Assembly: GCF_934295145.1 (NCBI RefSeq)
Contig: NZ_CAKRAS010000005.1
Span: 1-64,000 of the forward strand
Source: an uncultured Eubacterium sp.
Lineage (GTDB): Bacteria; Bacillota; Clostridia; Lachnospirales; Lachnospiraceae
DNA length: 64,000 nucleotides
Direction: 5' to 3'
Positions 8,557 through 17,856 of this stretch are shown piece after piece. Under the pieces are notes generated by a model. It saw only the letters and a program-made list of their open reading frames with translations, was not told the origin of the DNA and made no database searches. A program made the position numbers and the translations under genes. The stretch's first letter is position 1. Each line of letters opens with the position of its first letter.

Positions 8557-9996
8557 ATGAATTCAAAAAAAGATTATAAGAAAGTTCAGGACAGCAGAAT
8601 TGTAAGCGTGACAGAATTGCTTTTGGAACTTTTTAGACGAATCAAGCTAATATTGTTGGCTGCAGTTGTCTTTGCTGTTGCATTGGGCGGATATAAGTAC
8701 ATAAAGGATAAAAAATCCGCAGATATTAGTCCTACGGCGGTGTCAGTAGAAGAGGCGGGAAAAAGCCTCACAGAGGAAGAACTGGAACAGGTAAGATTAG
8801 CAGAATATACACAGACATCTCTGGAAAAAAAACAGGAGTATGCAGAGAAATCTGTATTGATGCAGCTGGATCCGTATAATGTCAGTACAGCGTCCATTCA
8901 GTTCCTCATTGGAACAGATAATAATGAACAGCTGGCGGATCTTAAATATGCATATTATATGTATGTAAATGATGGACAGTTACTGGAAGATTTAGAAGCC
9001 AGCGGAGTAAAAGAAGAAACACAGTATCTGAATGAAATTATCAGTTATGAAGATGCTTCGGTAAATAATGGAAACAGTACGACTGGCAATATGGTAACAA
9101 CGAATACCGGTAGTACTTTTGGAGTGAAGGTAAAGTATACAGACAAGGAATCCTGTGAAAATCTTGCGGATAGTATTATTTCCTGTATTTCAGATTACGC
9201 AAAAACACTGAGTGGAAAAATGTATACTCATACAATAACAATGGTTAACTGTTCTTATTCTAATATGGTTGATTCTTCTGTTGCGCAGAAACAGTCAGAT
9301 TGTATGACAGCGATCACTACGCTGAAAGATCAGACAAAACAGTTAACAGAACAGTTAAGCACGACACAGAAAATTGTTCTGGAAAAAGAGAGTCAGGAAG
9401 CATCTTCTGATGAAGATAAAGCAGCAGTTGTAACAAAAGTTTCTATTAGTAAAAAGTATATTGGACTTGGCGGAGCAATTGGAATTGTTCTTGCCGTTCT
9501 CTATATAATGATAGCATATTTGTTACGTGGAACAATCAACTCAAGTAACGATATTAAATATTTATATAATAGCAGAGTGTTAGCTGAAATCCCGGTATCC
9601 GGAAAAAATGTTCTTTACAGAAAAGTGAGAAAGATACTTTTAAAAGACAGTGCGTCAAATGACAGAGAATCTGCATTAAAGTTACTGGTGTCAAATGTAA
9701 AATACGAATGTGAGAAAAATGATATCCACGAAATGATTATGGCATACGCATGCGAAGATAAATATATGCAGACATGGGTTGGAGAAGCGGAACAGCAGTT
9801 ACAGGAAGCAGGAATTAAACTTTGTAAAGTATCAGGTGGATTGGAACAGGCGCAGGCGGTGGAAGAAATGAGCCGTTTGAAAAATATTGTTCTTGTAGAA
9901 AAGCTTTCAGGTGCCCGTTATGAAACCATAACCCGTGAAATGGAAATCTGCATGGAATATAATATGGATCTTATGGGGATTGTCGCATTAAATTAG
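8557..9996 (+). CDS. Wzz-like polysaccharide chain-length/co-polymerase protein with kinase-like tail
   Basis: A 479-residue PCP-type membrane protein. A short cytoplasmic N-terminus leads to a membrane helix (about 28-46), a long extracytoplasmic region with helical content, a second helix near 305-325, and a cytoplasmic tail of about 150 residues. The tail ends in a segment (NIVLVEKLSG, then MDLMGIVALN) that resembles the end of bacterial tyrosine kinases of the CapB/CpsD type, but no Walker A motif is present, so kinase activity is unlikely. It shares a VxMxLDxxNVxxASxQ pattern with the second Wzz-like protein at 24384. As first gene of the locus it probably sets chain length with the Wzy at 12704. 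Confidence 0.8.
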   Translation: MNSKKDYKKVQDSRIVSVTELLLELFRRIKLILLAAVVFAVALGGYKYIKDKKSADISPTAVSVEEAGKSLTEEELEQVRLAEYTQTSLEKKQEYAEKSVLMQLDPYNVSTASIQFLIGTDNNEQLADLKYAYYMYVNDGQLLEDLEASGVKEETQYLNEIISYEDASVNNGNSTTGNMVTTNTGSTFGVKVKYTDKESCENLADSIISCISDYAKTLSGKMYTHTITMVNCSYSNMVDSSVAQKQSDCMTAITTLKDQTKQLTEQLSTTQKIVLEKESQEASSDEDKAAVVTKVSISKKYIGLGGAIGIVLAVLYIMIAYLLRGTINSSNDIKYLYNSRVLAEIPVSGKNVLYRKVRKILLKDSASNDRESALKLLVSNVKYECEKNDIHEMIMAYACEDKYMQTWVGEAEQQLQEAGIKLCKVSGGLEQAQAVEEMSRLKNIVLVEKLSGARYETITREMEICMEYNMDLMGIVALN

Positions 9997-10007
9997 AGGA
10001 GACGACA

Positions 10008-10499
10008 ATGACTGAAAGGAAGAGGGGGTACTCAATGAAAAAAGATAATATAAAAGTATGTTTGGTTGGATCTTCAGGAGGTCACCTGACTCATTTATAT
10101 ATGTTGAAGCCATTTTGGAGTACTAAGGAACGTTTTTGGGTTACTTTTGATAAAGAAGATGCACGAAGCTTATTGAAAGATGAAAAAATGTATCCGTGCT
10201 ATTTTCCGACAAACAGAAGTTTGAAAGCATTGATCAAAAATACAAAAATTGCATGGAAAGTACTGAGAAAGGAACGGCCGGATCTGATTATTTCATCAGG
10301 AGCAGCAGTATCTGTTCCGTTCTTTTATCTGGGAAAACTGTTCGGTGCAAAGTTGATTTATGTGGAAGTGTTTGACAGAATCGATAAACCGACAATGTCA
10401 GGTAAAATGGTATACCCGATTGCAGATAAATTTATTGTGCAATGGGAAGAACAGAAACAGGTATATAAGAAAGCAATCAATTTAGGAAGCATTTTTTAA
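10008..10499 (+). CDS. PssD/Alg14-type glycosyltransferase membrane subunit
   Basis: A 163-residue member of the Alg14/PssD/Cps14F family, the N-terminal, membrane-anchoring half of a split GT28-type enzyme. Visible features are the glycine-rich CLVGSSGGHLTH start and the DLIISSGAAVSVPF segment. It works with the Alg13-type subunit encoded 12 bp downstream. Known pairs add the second sugar of a repeat unit, often galactose or glucuronic acid; the sugar here is not predictable. Two starts are plausible: ATG 10008 (AGAGGAG upstream) and ATG 10035 (AGAGGGGG upstream). Confidence 0.88.
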   Translation: MTERKRGYSMKKDNIKVCLVGSSGGHLTHLYMLKPFWSTKERFWVTFDKEDARSLLKDEKMYPCYFPTNRSLKALIKNTKIAWKVLRKERPDLIISSGAAVSVPFFYLGKLFGAKLIYVEVFDRIDKPTMSGKMVYPIADKFIVQWEEQKQVYKKAINLGSIF

Positions 10500-10510
10500 A
10501 GGAAAAAACA

Positions 10511-11008
10511 ATGATATTTGTAACAGTAGGAACTCACGAACAGCCTTTTGACCGTCTGGTAAAGGCAATTGATGAGTTAAAAAGGGATCAGCTGATCACT
10601 GATGATATATTTATTCAGACGGGGTATAGCACATATTCTCCAAAATATTGTGAATGGAGTAAGTTTGTACCGTATGCGGATATGGAGAAAAAGATGGCAG
10701 AAGCCAGAATCGTTATTACGCATGGTGGGCCGGCAAGCTTTATTATGCCTTTGCAGATGGGAAAGACACCTGTGGTAGTGCCAAGACAGGCAGAATATGG
10801 AGAACACGTAAACAATCATCAGGTGGAATTTGTTGAAAATGTTTCAAAGCGTATGGGAACAATTATTCCTGTGTATGATATCGCCGATCTGCAGAATGCC
10901 GTATGCAACTATGATACGATTATTTCGACAATGACACAGGGCGCAAAAAGTCATAATGAAGAATTTAACCGGGAATTTGAAAAAATTGTAGATAATCTAT
11001 TTCAATAG
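10511..11008 (+). CDS. PssE/Alg13-type glycosyltransferase catalytic subunit
   Basis: A 165-residue Alg13/PssE/Cps14G-family protein, the UDP-sugar-binding half of the split transferase. The start IFVTVGTHEQPFDRLV and the later ITHGGPASFIMPLQMGK and VVPRQAEYGEHVNNHQ motifs are classical. It follows the PssD-type gene by 12 bp, and the two must act as a complex at the inner face of the membrane. The product would extend the lipid-linked repeat unit. Confidence 0.9.
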   Translation: MIFVTVGTHEQPFDRLVKAIDELKRDQLITDDIFIQTGYSTYSPKYCEWSKFVPYADMEKKMAEARIVITHGGPASFIMPLQMGKTPVVVPRQAEYGEHVNNHQVEFVENVSKRMGTIIPVYDIADLQNAVCNYDTIISTMTQGAKSHNEEFNREFEKIVDNLFQ

Positions 11009-11022
11009 GATGTAAAGCAACG

Positions 11023-12123
11023 ATGAAAACAAAAAAGAAAAAGGTATTGATAATCAGTACAGTTGGTTTAAAATATGAAGGAATTACCAGTGTGATCCTG
11101 GCAAATCTGGAGGCTATGAAGCGGGATGATCTTGAAATTTATCTGGCTGGAACGATAGAAGTGCATCCGGAAATTGAGGAGAAGATCACTGGACTTGGAT
11201 GTGAGATCATTGATCTCCCAAACAGAAGAACAGATACCACAGCATATTTTAAAGCACTGGTCAGAGTGATTCGAAGAAAGAAAATTGATGTAGTTCATGC
11301 ACATGGTAACAGTGCAACTATGACAATTGAAATGGCGGCGGCTTTTTTTGGAGGATGCAGATGTCGAATCGCGCATTCACATAATACCTGTTGCGAACAG
11401 GTAAGGGCGGATAAGATGTTACGCCCTTTCTTTTATTTGTTGTGTAACAAAAATCTGGCATGTGGTGAAGCGGCAGGAGAATGGCTTTTTGGAAACCGTC
11501 CGTTTACGATTATTGCAAATGGCCGAAATATTGAAAAATATAAATTTGATTCGGAGATACGCAGGTCGATAAGGGAAAAGTATCACTGGGAAAATAAGAC
11601 GGTAATCGGACATGTCGGCGGTTTTTTACCGCAGAAAAATCATGCATTTTTAATAGATATATTTCAGGCTGTTCATAAGAAACAGCCGGATACAGAGCTG
11701 GTTTTGTTTGGGGACGGACCATTGCGTGGAGAGACAGAACAGAAGGTTGAAAAGCTGGGATTAAAAGATTGTGTGAAATTTATGGGACTATCAGATCAGG
11801 TGAATTGTTTCCTGCAGGCGATGGATGGTATGCTTCTTCCGTCTGTGTTTGAGGGACTTCCGCTTGTTGCTGTTGAGTGGCAGATCGCAGCACTTCCGTG
11901 TGTATTGTCGAATGAAGTTACAACAGACTGTGCTTTTTCTGATTTAGTGGAATTTTGCTCATTAGAAGAAAACCCGGATGTGTGGGCTGATATTTTGTTG
12001 AAGAAAATTAAAAATACAGACAGAAATGAAGAAGCTTTGAATGTGATAGCTGAGACAAAAAGATCTGGGTTTGATATACGGGATAATGCAGAGTTACTAC
12101 ATGACATATACTGCGGAAAATAA
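11023..12123 (+). CDS. family GT4 glycosyltransferase (EpsF-like)
   Basis: A 366-residue GT-B fold transferase. The N-terminal domain has VHAHGNSATM and AHSHNT; the C-terminal domain has IGHVGGFLPQKNH, LFGDGPLRG and the EX7E-type region LPSVFEGLPLVAVEWQ. It is cytoplasmic or membrane-peripheral and would add a sugar to the repeat unit. Tight spacing (14 bp after the PssE-like gene) places it in the same operon. Donor and linkage are unknown. Confidence 0.88.
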   Translation: MKTKKKKVLIISTVGLKYEGITSVILANLEAMKRDDLEIYLAGTIEVHPEIEEKITGLGCEIIDLPNRRTDTTAYFKALVRVIRRKKIDVVHAHGNSATMTIEMAAAFFGGCRCRIAHSHNTCCEQVRADKMLRPFFYLLCNKNLACGEAAGEWLFGNRPFTIIANGRNIEKYKFDSEIRRSIREKYHWENKTVIGHVGGFLPQKNHAFLIDIFQAVHKKQPDTELVLFGDGPLRGETEQKVEKLGLKDCVKFMGLSDQVNCFLQAMDGMLLPSVFEGLPLVAVEWQIAALPCVLSNEVTTDCAFSDLVEFCSLEENPDVWADILLKKIKNTDRNEEALNVIAETKRSGFDIRDNAELLHDIYCGK

Positions 12124-12158
12124 GCAGTATATGTTTGCAGTAAGGAAGGAAGAACAAT

Positions 12159-12689
12159 ATGAAAAAGGTAATCATAGGATGCAAGAGTGTATTTACCTAT
12201 ATGAAATATAAAATATTATACGGGAATCGTATACAAATGGCAAAAATCAATTCACTGAAAGGCAGGATTGAGATAGATCTGTTTTCAGATGCAAAATGCA
12301 GGATTGGTAATTTTTTGATGACGGCAGGACCTTTTTATATAAAGTGTACGGATAAGGCGGAGATTACAATAGGTGATAACTGCTTTTTTAATCATAATTG
12401 CAGTCTGACGGCAGCAGAGAATATTGTGATAGGCAATCAGTGCATGTTTGCAAATAATTTTGTGGTGGTGGATCATGACCATGACAGAAAAGATGGAAAA
12501 ATATTAAAAGAATTGGTGAGTGCACCTGTTAAAATCGGAAATAATGTATGGTGTGGTGCAAATGTAACTGTATTAAAAGGGGTTACGATTGGCGATGGTG
12601 CGGTCATAGCTGCCGGCTCTGTTGTAAACAGAGATGTAGCTGCTTATTCCGTTGTTGCAGGAGTTCCGGCACGAAAAATTAGTAAGTAA
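12159..12689 (+). CDS. left-handed beta-helix O-acetyltransferase (WbbJ/CysE-like)
   Basis: A 176-residue hexapeptide-repeat acyltransferase with repeated (I/V)GxN-type units such as ITIGDNCFFNHNC and VKIGNNVWCGANV. A catalytic-type histidine lies in VVDHDHDRKDG. The C-terminal AGVPARKI is typical of the maltose/galactoside acetyltransferase group. It would O-acetylate a sugar of the polymer using acetyl-CoA. Unlike most of the operon it starts with a basic N-terminal segment not assignable to a domain. Confidence 0.85.
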   Translation: MKKVIIGCKSVFTYMKYKILYGNRIQMAKINSLKGRIEIDLFSDAKCRIGNFLMTAGPFYIKCTDKAEITIGDNCFFNHNCSLTAAENIVIGNQCMFANNFVVVDHDHDRKDGKILKELVSAPVKIGNNVWCGANVTVLKGVTIGDGAVIAAGSVVNRDVAAYSVVAGVPARKISK

Positions 12690-12703
12690 GGATTGATAAT
12701 TGT

Positions 12704-13849
12704 ATGACTGCAAAGGTACGTGAGATTAATATACATAATATAATCGGTTATTTTATCCTAATCCCATTTTTAAATCCAAGAGGATTTTATGATGTCGTTC
12801 CGCTTTATAAGCCATTCATGACGGCGTGGGTATATCTGGCGCTGCTCCTGATTATATTTGAGATGTGTTTACAATATAGAGGAAATTTAATTCATATGGA
12901 AAAAAAGGCGGAGATTGCTGTTTTTTCCTATTTTGCAGCTGTGATTTTGATTACATTGACAGCACAGGGAGGTTTACATGAGGGGTTACAGAATATAATA
13001 GCAACTCCTTTTTTGTGTGTATATGCCATTTTATGTCTGCGCAATGATCCAAAGCATTTTATAAAAATGATATCCAATATCCTGATCGTTTTATTTTTGT
13101 TGAACCTGACAATATTCAACCCATATATTATGCAATATAAGATTGCAGAATATCATATTATTTTTCTGGGACATATTCAGGTGGCAGCGCAGTTTGGGGC
13201 ATTGGGAATTTTGTGTGGAGCATTGGAATTCAGGAGTAGAAAGAAAACTGCATTGTTGCTGGAAATTCTTTCTGCCTTAACAATGTTGACCAGTAATGCT
13301 GCCAGTGCTATTTTAATTGTAGTGCTGCTTGTTGTGTTTATTGTTTTAGTAATCTTTAAAGTATATGGTATCTTTTGTAAAGGAATTCCAATTTATATCG
13401 TGCTATATACAATATTTAGTGCAATTCTGGTTATGGTGAATGTTCGTTTGCCAGGTTTTGTGATTTCAATGTTGAATTCGAGACAGAGTATTTGGGCAGT
13501 AGCACTTCAACATATAAAAGAAGCTCCAGTGATTGGCTATGGCGTTCAGGGAGTGACTTTGGAATTATACTGGGGTGGAAAGTTTAACTATGCACATAGT
13601 CAATTTGCACAAAATCTGCTGGATGGCGGAATTGTATTGTCGATTCTGTTTTTTGTTATGTTTGTTGCAGTGGCATTTTGTGTCAGAAAGACAGAGAATA
13701 AGATTTTAAGAAGCATAGGAACTTTAACAATGATCGCATTTATGTGTGTTGCATTGTTTGACAGTGTTTCTTTTTACCCGTATTTTATGCTTACATTAAT
13801 GATATTGCTGTATTTACCGGATATTTCAAAAATACAGAGCAGAACATGA
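12704..13849 (+). CDS. Wzy-like polysaccharide polymerase (set 1)
   Basis: A 381-residue membrane protein with roughly ten hydrophobic segments and a larger loop near the middle-late part (VIGYGVQGVTLELYWGGKFNYAHS split around a conserved-looking His). This is the pattern of Wzy polymerases and O-antigen ligase-like proteins. It would join flipped repeat units outside the membrane. Position between glycosyltransferases and a Wzx supports this. Wzy proteins diverge strongly, so the call rests on topology and context. Confidence 0.72.
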   Translation: MTAKVREINIHNIIGYFILIPFLNPRGFYDVVPLYKPFMTAWVYLALLLIIFEMCLQYRGNLIHMEKKAEIAVFSYFAAVILITLTAQGGLHEGLQNIIATPFLCVYAILCLRNDPKHFIKMISNILIVLFLLNLTIFNPYIMQYKIAEYHIIFLGHIQVAAQFGALGILCGALEFRSRKKTALLLEILSALTMLTSNAASAILIVVLLVVFIVLVIFKVYGIFCKGIPIYIVLYTIFSAILVMVNVRLPGFVISMLNSRQSIWAVALQHIKEAPVIGYGVQGVTLELYWGGKFNYAHSQFAQNLLDGGIVLSILFFVMFVAVAFCVRKTENKILRSIGTLTMIAFMCVALFDSVSFYPYFMLTLMILLYLPDISKIQSRT

Positions 13850-13885
13850 TTTTGTATACAGGTTGTGAATGAGGAGAATTAACAT

Positions 13886-15010
13886 ATGGCTTATAAAGTT
13901 TTAAATTTGTTATCAGATGGCGGTGTTGGTGGCATCGAGAATTTATGTAAATGTATTTCTGATATACGAACAGAGGAAAATTGTTTTTGTTGTTTGTTTG
14001 AGGAAGGTGCAATTTATGAGGAAATGAAAAAAAATGGAGATGCTGTCTCTCTGGTTTCCTGTGGAAGTAAAAAAGTAACGAAAGAAAGAATTCGTGAGCT
14101 GCTTTCTCTTGCAAAAAAGTATGATATCATTGTAGTTCATCATAGTGCTATCGTAATTCAGTTCTATTATTCGCTGCTCAAATTTCTGTTACCGGGAAAA
14201 AAATATGTGTTGGTGGCACATAGTTGCTTTTCACCGGAATTTTATTATGATTACAGTTCAAACTTTAAGAATAAAGTTCGGGCATGGCTGCAAAAACATG
14301 TCTTGAACATTTCTGACAGGGTCGTATTTGTGTCAAAGGCCGGAGAAAAATCATACAGAGATTATTTTAAGATTCCGGATTCTAAGTGCAGAGTTGTATA
14401 TAATGGTGTAGTCCCGCAGACAGAATACCGCAAACCAAAGCAGGGGGCGGTAGAGAAAAGTCATATATTTAAAATCGTTTTTATTGGAAGATTAGAAAAA
14501 ATTAAAGGTGTACATTTGCTGATTGAGGCAATAGATGAACTGAGAAAAAAATATCCGGTACAGCTTGAAGTTGTCGGTTATGGCGGAGAACAGGAAAATT
14601 TGCAGATGATGTCTGAAAAGCTGGGCCTGAGAGAAATTGTACATTTTGCGGGCATGCAGCGCGATATAGCAAAATATTTAAAAACAGCTGATATTTTTGT
14701 ATATCCTTCTATTTGTGAAGAGGTATTTGGTATTTCGCTGGTTGAAGCAATGTCTTATGGAGTACCTTGTGTTGCAAATGAAGTAGGTGGAATTCCGGAA
14801 ATTATTACAGAACATAAAAATGGTGTGCTGACCAGTGAAAAAACAGGAAAAGCAGTTGCAGAGGCAATTGCATCTCTGATAGAAGCTTATTACGAAGGAA
14901 AAGCAGATGAGATGGCTGAAAATTGTTATGAGACAGCACAGTATTTTTCTATTGACCATACCGTAGAAGGTTTGGAAAAATGTTACATGGAATTAGTAAA
15001 CAGAAAATAA
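13886..15010 (+). CDS. family GT4 glycosyltransferase
   Basis: A 374-residue GT-B enzyme. Glycine-rich DGGVGGIENL lies at the N-terminus. The nucleotide-sugar domain has VFIGRLEKIKGVHLLIEA, the EX7E region as EVFGISLVEAM, and a following SYGVPCVANEVGGIPEII. It should act on the cytoplasmic face during assembly of the lipid-linked repeat unit. It has its own ribosome site (GAGGAG) 36 bp after the Wzy-like gene. Confidence 0.9.
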   Translation: MAYKVLNLLSDGGVGGIENLCKCISDIRTEENCFCCLFEEGAIYEEMKKNGDAVSLVSCGSKKVTKERIRELLSLAKKYDIIVVHHSAIVIQFYYSLLKFLLPGKKYVLVAHSCFSPEFYYDYSSNFKNKVRAWLQKHVLNISDRVVFVSKAGEKSYRDYFKIPDSKCRVVYNGVVPQTEYRKPKQGAVEKSHIFKIVFIGRLEKIKGVHLLIEAIDELRKKYPVQLEVVGYGGEQENLQMMSEKLGLREIVHFAGMQRDIAKYLKTADIFVYPSICEEVFGISLVEAMSYGVPCVANEVGGIPEIITEHKNGVLTSEKTGKAVAEAIASLIEAYYEGKADEMAENCYETAQYFSIDHTVEGLEKCYMELVNRK

Positions 15011-15023
15011 TATGGAGTTTAAG

Positions 15024-15839
15024 ATGACAGAGACACAAAAAATACAGAAATTGATTTTATATATTGCAAATGAAGTGATTCGTATTTGTGATAAAAATGA
15101 TATACCGTATAACATTACGGCAGGTACTTTGCTTGGAGCTGTTCGTCATAAAGGTTTTATCCCGTGGGATGATGACTTTGATTTTGCCATGACAAGAAAT
15201 GATTATGAACGTTTCCTCAAAGCCTGCAAGAAAGATTTGAATACAGATATTTTTTTCCTGCAGACAGCAGAAACGGACAGGAATTTTGCTTATTCGATGG
15301 CGAAGGTACAGCTGATCGGAACAGAGATCATAGAGGATTTTTCCATTGGTGTAGACATTCATCATGGGATTTTTGTAGACATTTTTCCTTATGACAAGCT
15401 TCCAGATGGAGAAATGAAAAGAAAGTTTTTCTTGAAAAAAAATCATTTGTTAAAGACAATGCTCTGGATCAAATGCGGGTACGGGGTTAAAGAACATTCC
15501 GGACGGACAGGATATAAAATCCTTCATTTCCTGGGAAGATTTGTAACAATTGAAAAATTAAAGAAAAAAATATATGCTCACATTACAAAATATAATAATA
15601 CGAACTTCAATGATTGTTTTACCAGTGACTATCCGGATGAAAAAATGGAAGAAAAGTGGCTGGTGAACAGAAAAGAATATACGTTTGAAGGCTATAACTT
15701 TAAAGGATTCAGGGATTATGATGAATACCTGAGTTCTCTTTATGGCGATTATATGACACTGCCGCCGGAAAATGAGCGTGAAACACATACAAATGCAAAA
15801 GTTGATTACGGTCAATACGATAAATGGTTCGAGGAGTAA
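15024..15839 (+). CDS. licD: LicD-family phosphotransferase 1
   Basis: LicD enzymes move phosphocholine (or similar phospho-alcohols) from a CDP donor to a sugar hydroxyl. This 271-residue protein has the diagnostic segment GTLLGAVRHKG then IPWDDD (residues about 34-51), with the metal-binding Asp run intact. I start it at the ATG at 15024, 6 nt after GGAG; a start at 15012 lacks a ribosome site. A second LicD lies at 21547, and LicA, LicC and a choline carrier lie at 29.4-33.3 kb. Phosphocholine as substrate is therefore a reasonable inference, though LicD relatives also transfer ribitol- or glycerol-type phosphates. Confidence 0.88.
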   Translation: MTETQKIQKLILYIANEVIRICDKNDIPYNITAGTLLGAVRHKGFIPWDDDFDFAMTRNDYERFLKACKKDLNTDIFFLQTAETDRNFAYSMAKVQLIGTEIIEDFSIGVDIHHGIFVDIFPYDKLPDGEMKRKFFLKKNHLLKTMLWIKCGYGVKEHSGRTGYKILHFLGRFVTIEKLKKKIYAHITKYNNTNFNDCFTSDYPDEKMEEKWLVNRKEYTFEGYNFKGFRDYDEYLSSLYGDYMTLPPENERETHTNAKVDYGQYDKWFEE

Positions 15840-15840
15840 T

Positions 15841-16347
15841 ATGTCAAAAATAAGAGAAACCCTGAGCAGATGGGAAGGAAAATATTATAAGAAAAGAATT
15901 CAAAAGACAGCAAAATGCTGTGGTGAAAATCTGTATTGTGGCGGAAAATCTTTTGTTACGTCAAATACAGAGCTTGGAACGAATGTAAATTTTAATGGAA
16001 TGTCTATATTTGGAAATGGTAAAATTGTGATTGGAGATAATTTCCATTCCGGTCCGGGCTGTCAGATCATTTCATCTTTCCACAATTATGATACAGATGA
16101 TGCGATTCCGTATGGAAATCAGTATATCCATAAAGATGTTACGATTGGTGATAATGTCTGGCTTGGAAATAATGTGATCATTCTGGGTGGAGTAGAAATC
16201 GGGGAAGGCGCAATTATCCAGGCTGGAAGTGTGGTCTGCAAGAATATTCCGGCTTATGCGATTGCAGGAGGACATCCGGCAGTTCCGTTTAAAACACGTG
16301 ATATAGAACACTATGAAAAGCTTAAAAAAGAAAAGAAGTTTCATTAA
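15841..16347 (+). CDS. left-handed beta-helix O-acetyltransferase 2
   Basis: A 168-residue hexapeptide acyltransferase starting at ATG 15841, one base past the LicD stop and 4 nt after GAGGAG. Repeats such as VTIGDNVWLGNNVIILGG form the beta-helix, a likely catalytic His lies in ISSFHNYDTD, and IAGGHPAVPFKTR closes the protein. It probably acetylates a different position or sugar from the enzyme at 12159. The close coupling to LicD suggests both act on the same repeat unit. Confidence 0.86.
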   Translation: MSKIRETLSRWEGKYYKKRIQKTAKCCGENLYCGGKSFVTSNTELGTNVNFNGMSIFGNGKIVIGDNFHSGPGCQIISSFHNYDTDDAIPYGNQYIHKDVTIGDNVWLGNNVIILGGVEIGEGAIIQAGSVVCKNIPAYAIAGGHPAVPFKTRDIEHYEKLKKEKKFH

Positions 16348-16378
16348 TTGATTAATAAAATAGAAATGGAAGTGTGAT

Positions 16379-17830
16379 ATGCGAATTTCAACATGGATTC
16401 AAAAATATAAAGATATGTCACAACCGGTAAAAGCTTCGTTCTGGTTTACGGTCTGTAACATTTTAAATAAAGGAATTGCGCTGATTTCCACACCTGTTTT
16501 TGTCAGAATTCTGACAACAGATGAGTACGGTGATTATTCGGTATTCCAATCCTGGTACAGTATATTGGTTATTTTTGCAACATTAAATCTGTTTTCCGGT
16601 GAATATGGAAAAGGTTTGATAGAGTTTGACGATGATAAGGATCGTTTTACATCATCTGTATTAGGTCTGACGTCATTGATCACGTTGCTGGTGTTTGCGG
16701 TATTTGCGTGCAATCTGACGTTCTGGTCAGGAAAATTAAGCTTATCACCGATATTGATCATTGCCTTGTTTGTGGAAATATTTACAATGTCTGCCTATGA
16801 GTTCTGGTCAACAAAACAGCGTTTTGAGTATAAATACAAAAAAGTTGTGCTGAGTACACTGGGAATGAGTGTGGGAAGTATTCTGCTTGGAATTATTTCC
16901 GTGCTTGCTACAGATAACTATAAGTTGGAAGCACGAGTATTTTCCGATGTATTTGTGAAAGCAGTTATTTCTCTGGTCGCATTTTTTGTGATTGTCAGAA
17001 ATGGAAAGAAGCTGTTTGATAAGAAATACTGGAAATATGCGTTATTATTTAACTTGCCTTTGATCCCTCATTTTCTTTCAACCATGGTGCTCAGTCAGTC
17101 AGACCGCATTATGATCAAAGATATGGTTGGAAGCTCGGCAGCAGCGGTATATAGTATTGCCTACACAATTGGTACGATGGTTCTGTTGATTACAAATGCA
17201 ATTAACAACTCATTTACACCGTATACATATCAGGCGTTAAAAGATAAAGAATATGACGGAATCAAAAAGAATGCGACCCTGCTTTGCGTGCTGGTCGCAG
17301 TGCTGGTTATCTTGTCCATGGCTTTTGCCCCGGAAATTATTTTAATTTTTGGTGGAAGAAAATATTACGAGGCAATCTGGGTTGTACCGCCGGTTGCAGT
17401 ATCTATGTTTTTGATTTTCCTGTATTCTCTGTTCAGTAATATTGAATATTATTTTAAGAAGACAGGATTTATTGCCCTGGCATCCATCGTGTGTGCGGTT
17501 GCAAACTTAGGATTAAATAAAGTTTTTATCGAATTATTTGGATATTATGCAGCAGGTTATACAACATTAGTCTGTTATGGACTGTTAGCATTGATGCACT
17601 ATTTTTTCTATCGAAAAGCGTTACATCAGGAAGGAGTTCGGGCATCAGAAGTATATAATTTGAAACAATTGCTGCTTATTTTGGCAGCTGTTCTGTGCGT
17701 GATGTTTGTGATGACCTTTACATACAGGCATATTGTTATTCGTTATGCAATTGTTGCAGTTATTCTGGCTGTAATGTTTGTAAACAGAAAAAAAATCATA
17801 GGCTGGCTGAAGAATATCAGAAATTCCTGA
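16379..17830 (+). CDS. Wzx-like polysaccharide flippase (set 1)
   Basis: A 483-residue MOP-superfamily membrane protein with 12-14 hydrophobic segments. The N-terminal segment SFWFTVCNILNKGIALIST followed by FVRILTTDEYGDY is typical of PST-type flippases. It would flip undecaprenyl-linked repeat units outward for polymerisation. It closes the first half of the locus, which already contains a Wzz-like and a Wzy-like gene. A second Wzx-like gene lies at 26908. Confidence 0.87.
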   Translation: MRISTWIQKYKDMSQPVKASFWFTVCNILNKGIALISTPVFVRILTTDEYGDYSVFQSWYSILVIFATLNLFSGEYGKGLIEFDDDKDRFTSSVLGLTSLITLLVFAVFACNLTFWSGKLSLSPILIIALFVEIFTMSAYEFWSTKQRFEYKYKKVVLSTLGMSVGSILLGIISVLATDNYKLEARVFSDVFVKAVISLVAFFVIVRNGKKLFDKKYWKYALLFNLPLIPHFLSTMVLSQSDRIMIKDMVGSSAAAVYSIAYTIGTMVLLITNAINNSFTPYTYQALKDKEYDGIKKNATLLCVLVAVLVILSMAFAPEIILIFGGRKYYEAIWVVPPVAVSMFLIFLYSLFSNIEYYFKKTGFIALASIVCAVANLGLNKVFIELFGYYAAGYTTLVCYGLLALMHYFFYRKALHQEGVRASEVYNLKQLLLILAAVLCVMFVMTFTYRHIVIRYAIVAVILAVMFVNRKKIIGWLKNIRNS

Positions 17831-17856
17831 TGAGCTGATAATAAAGGAGAAAAACG

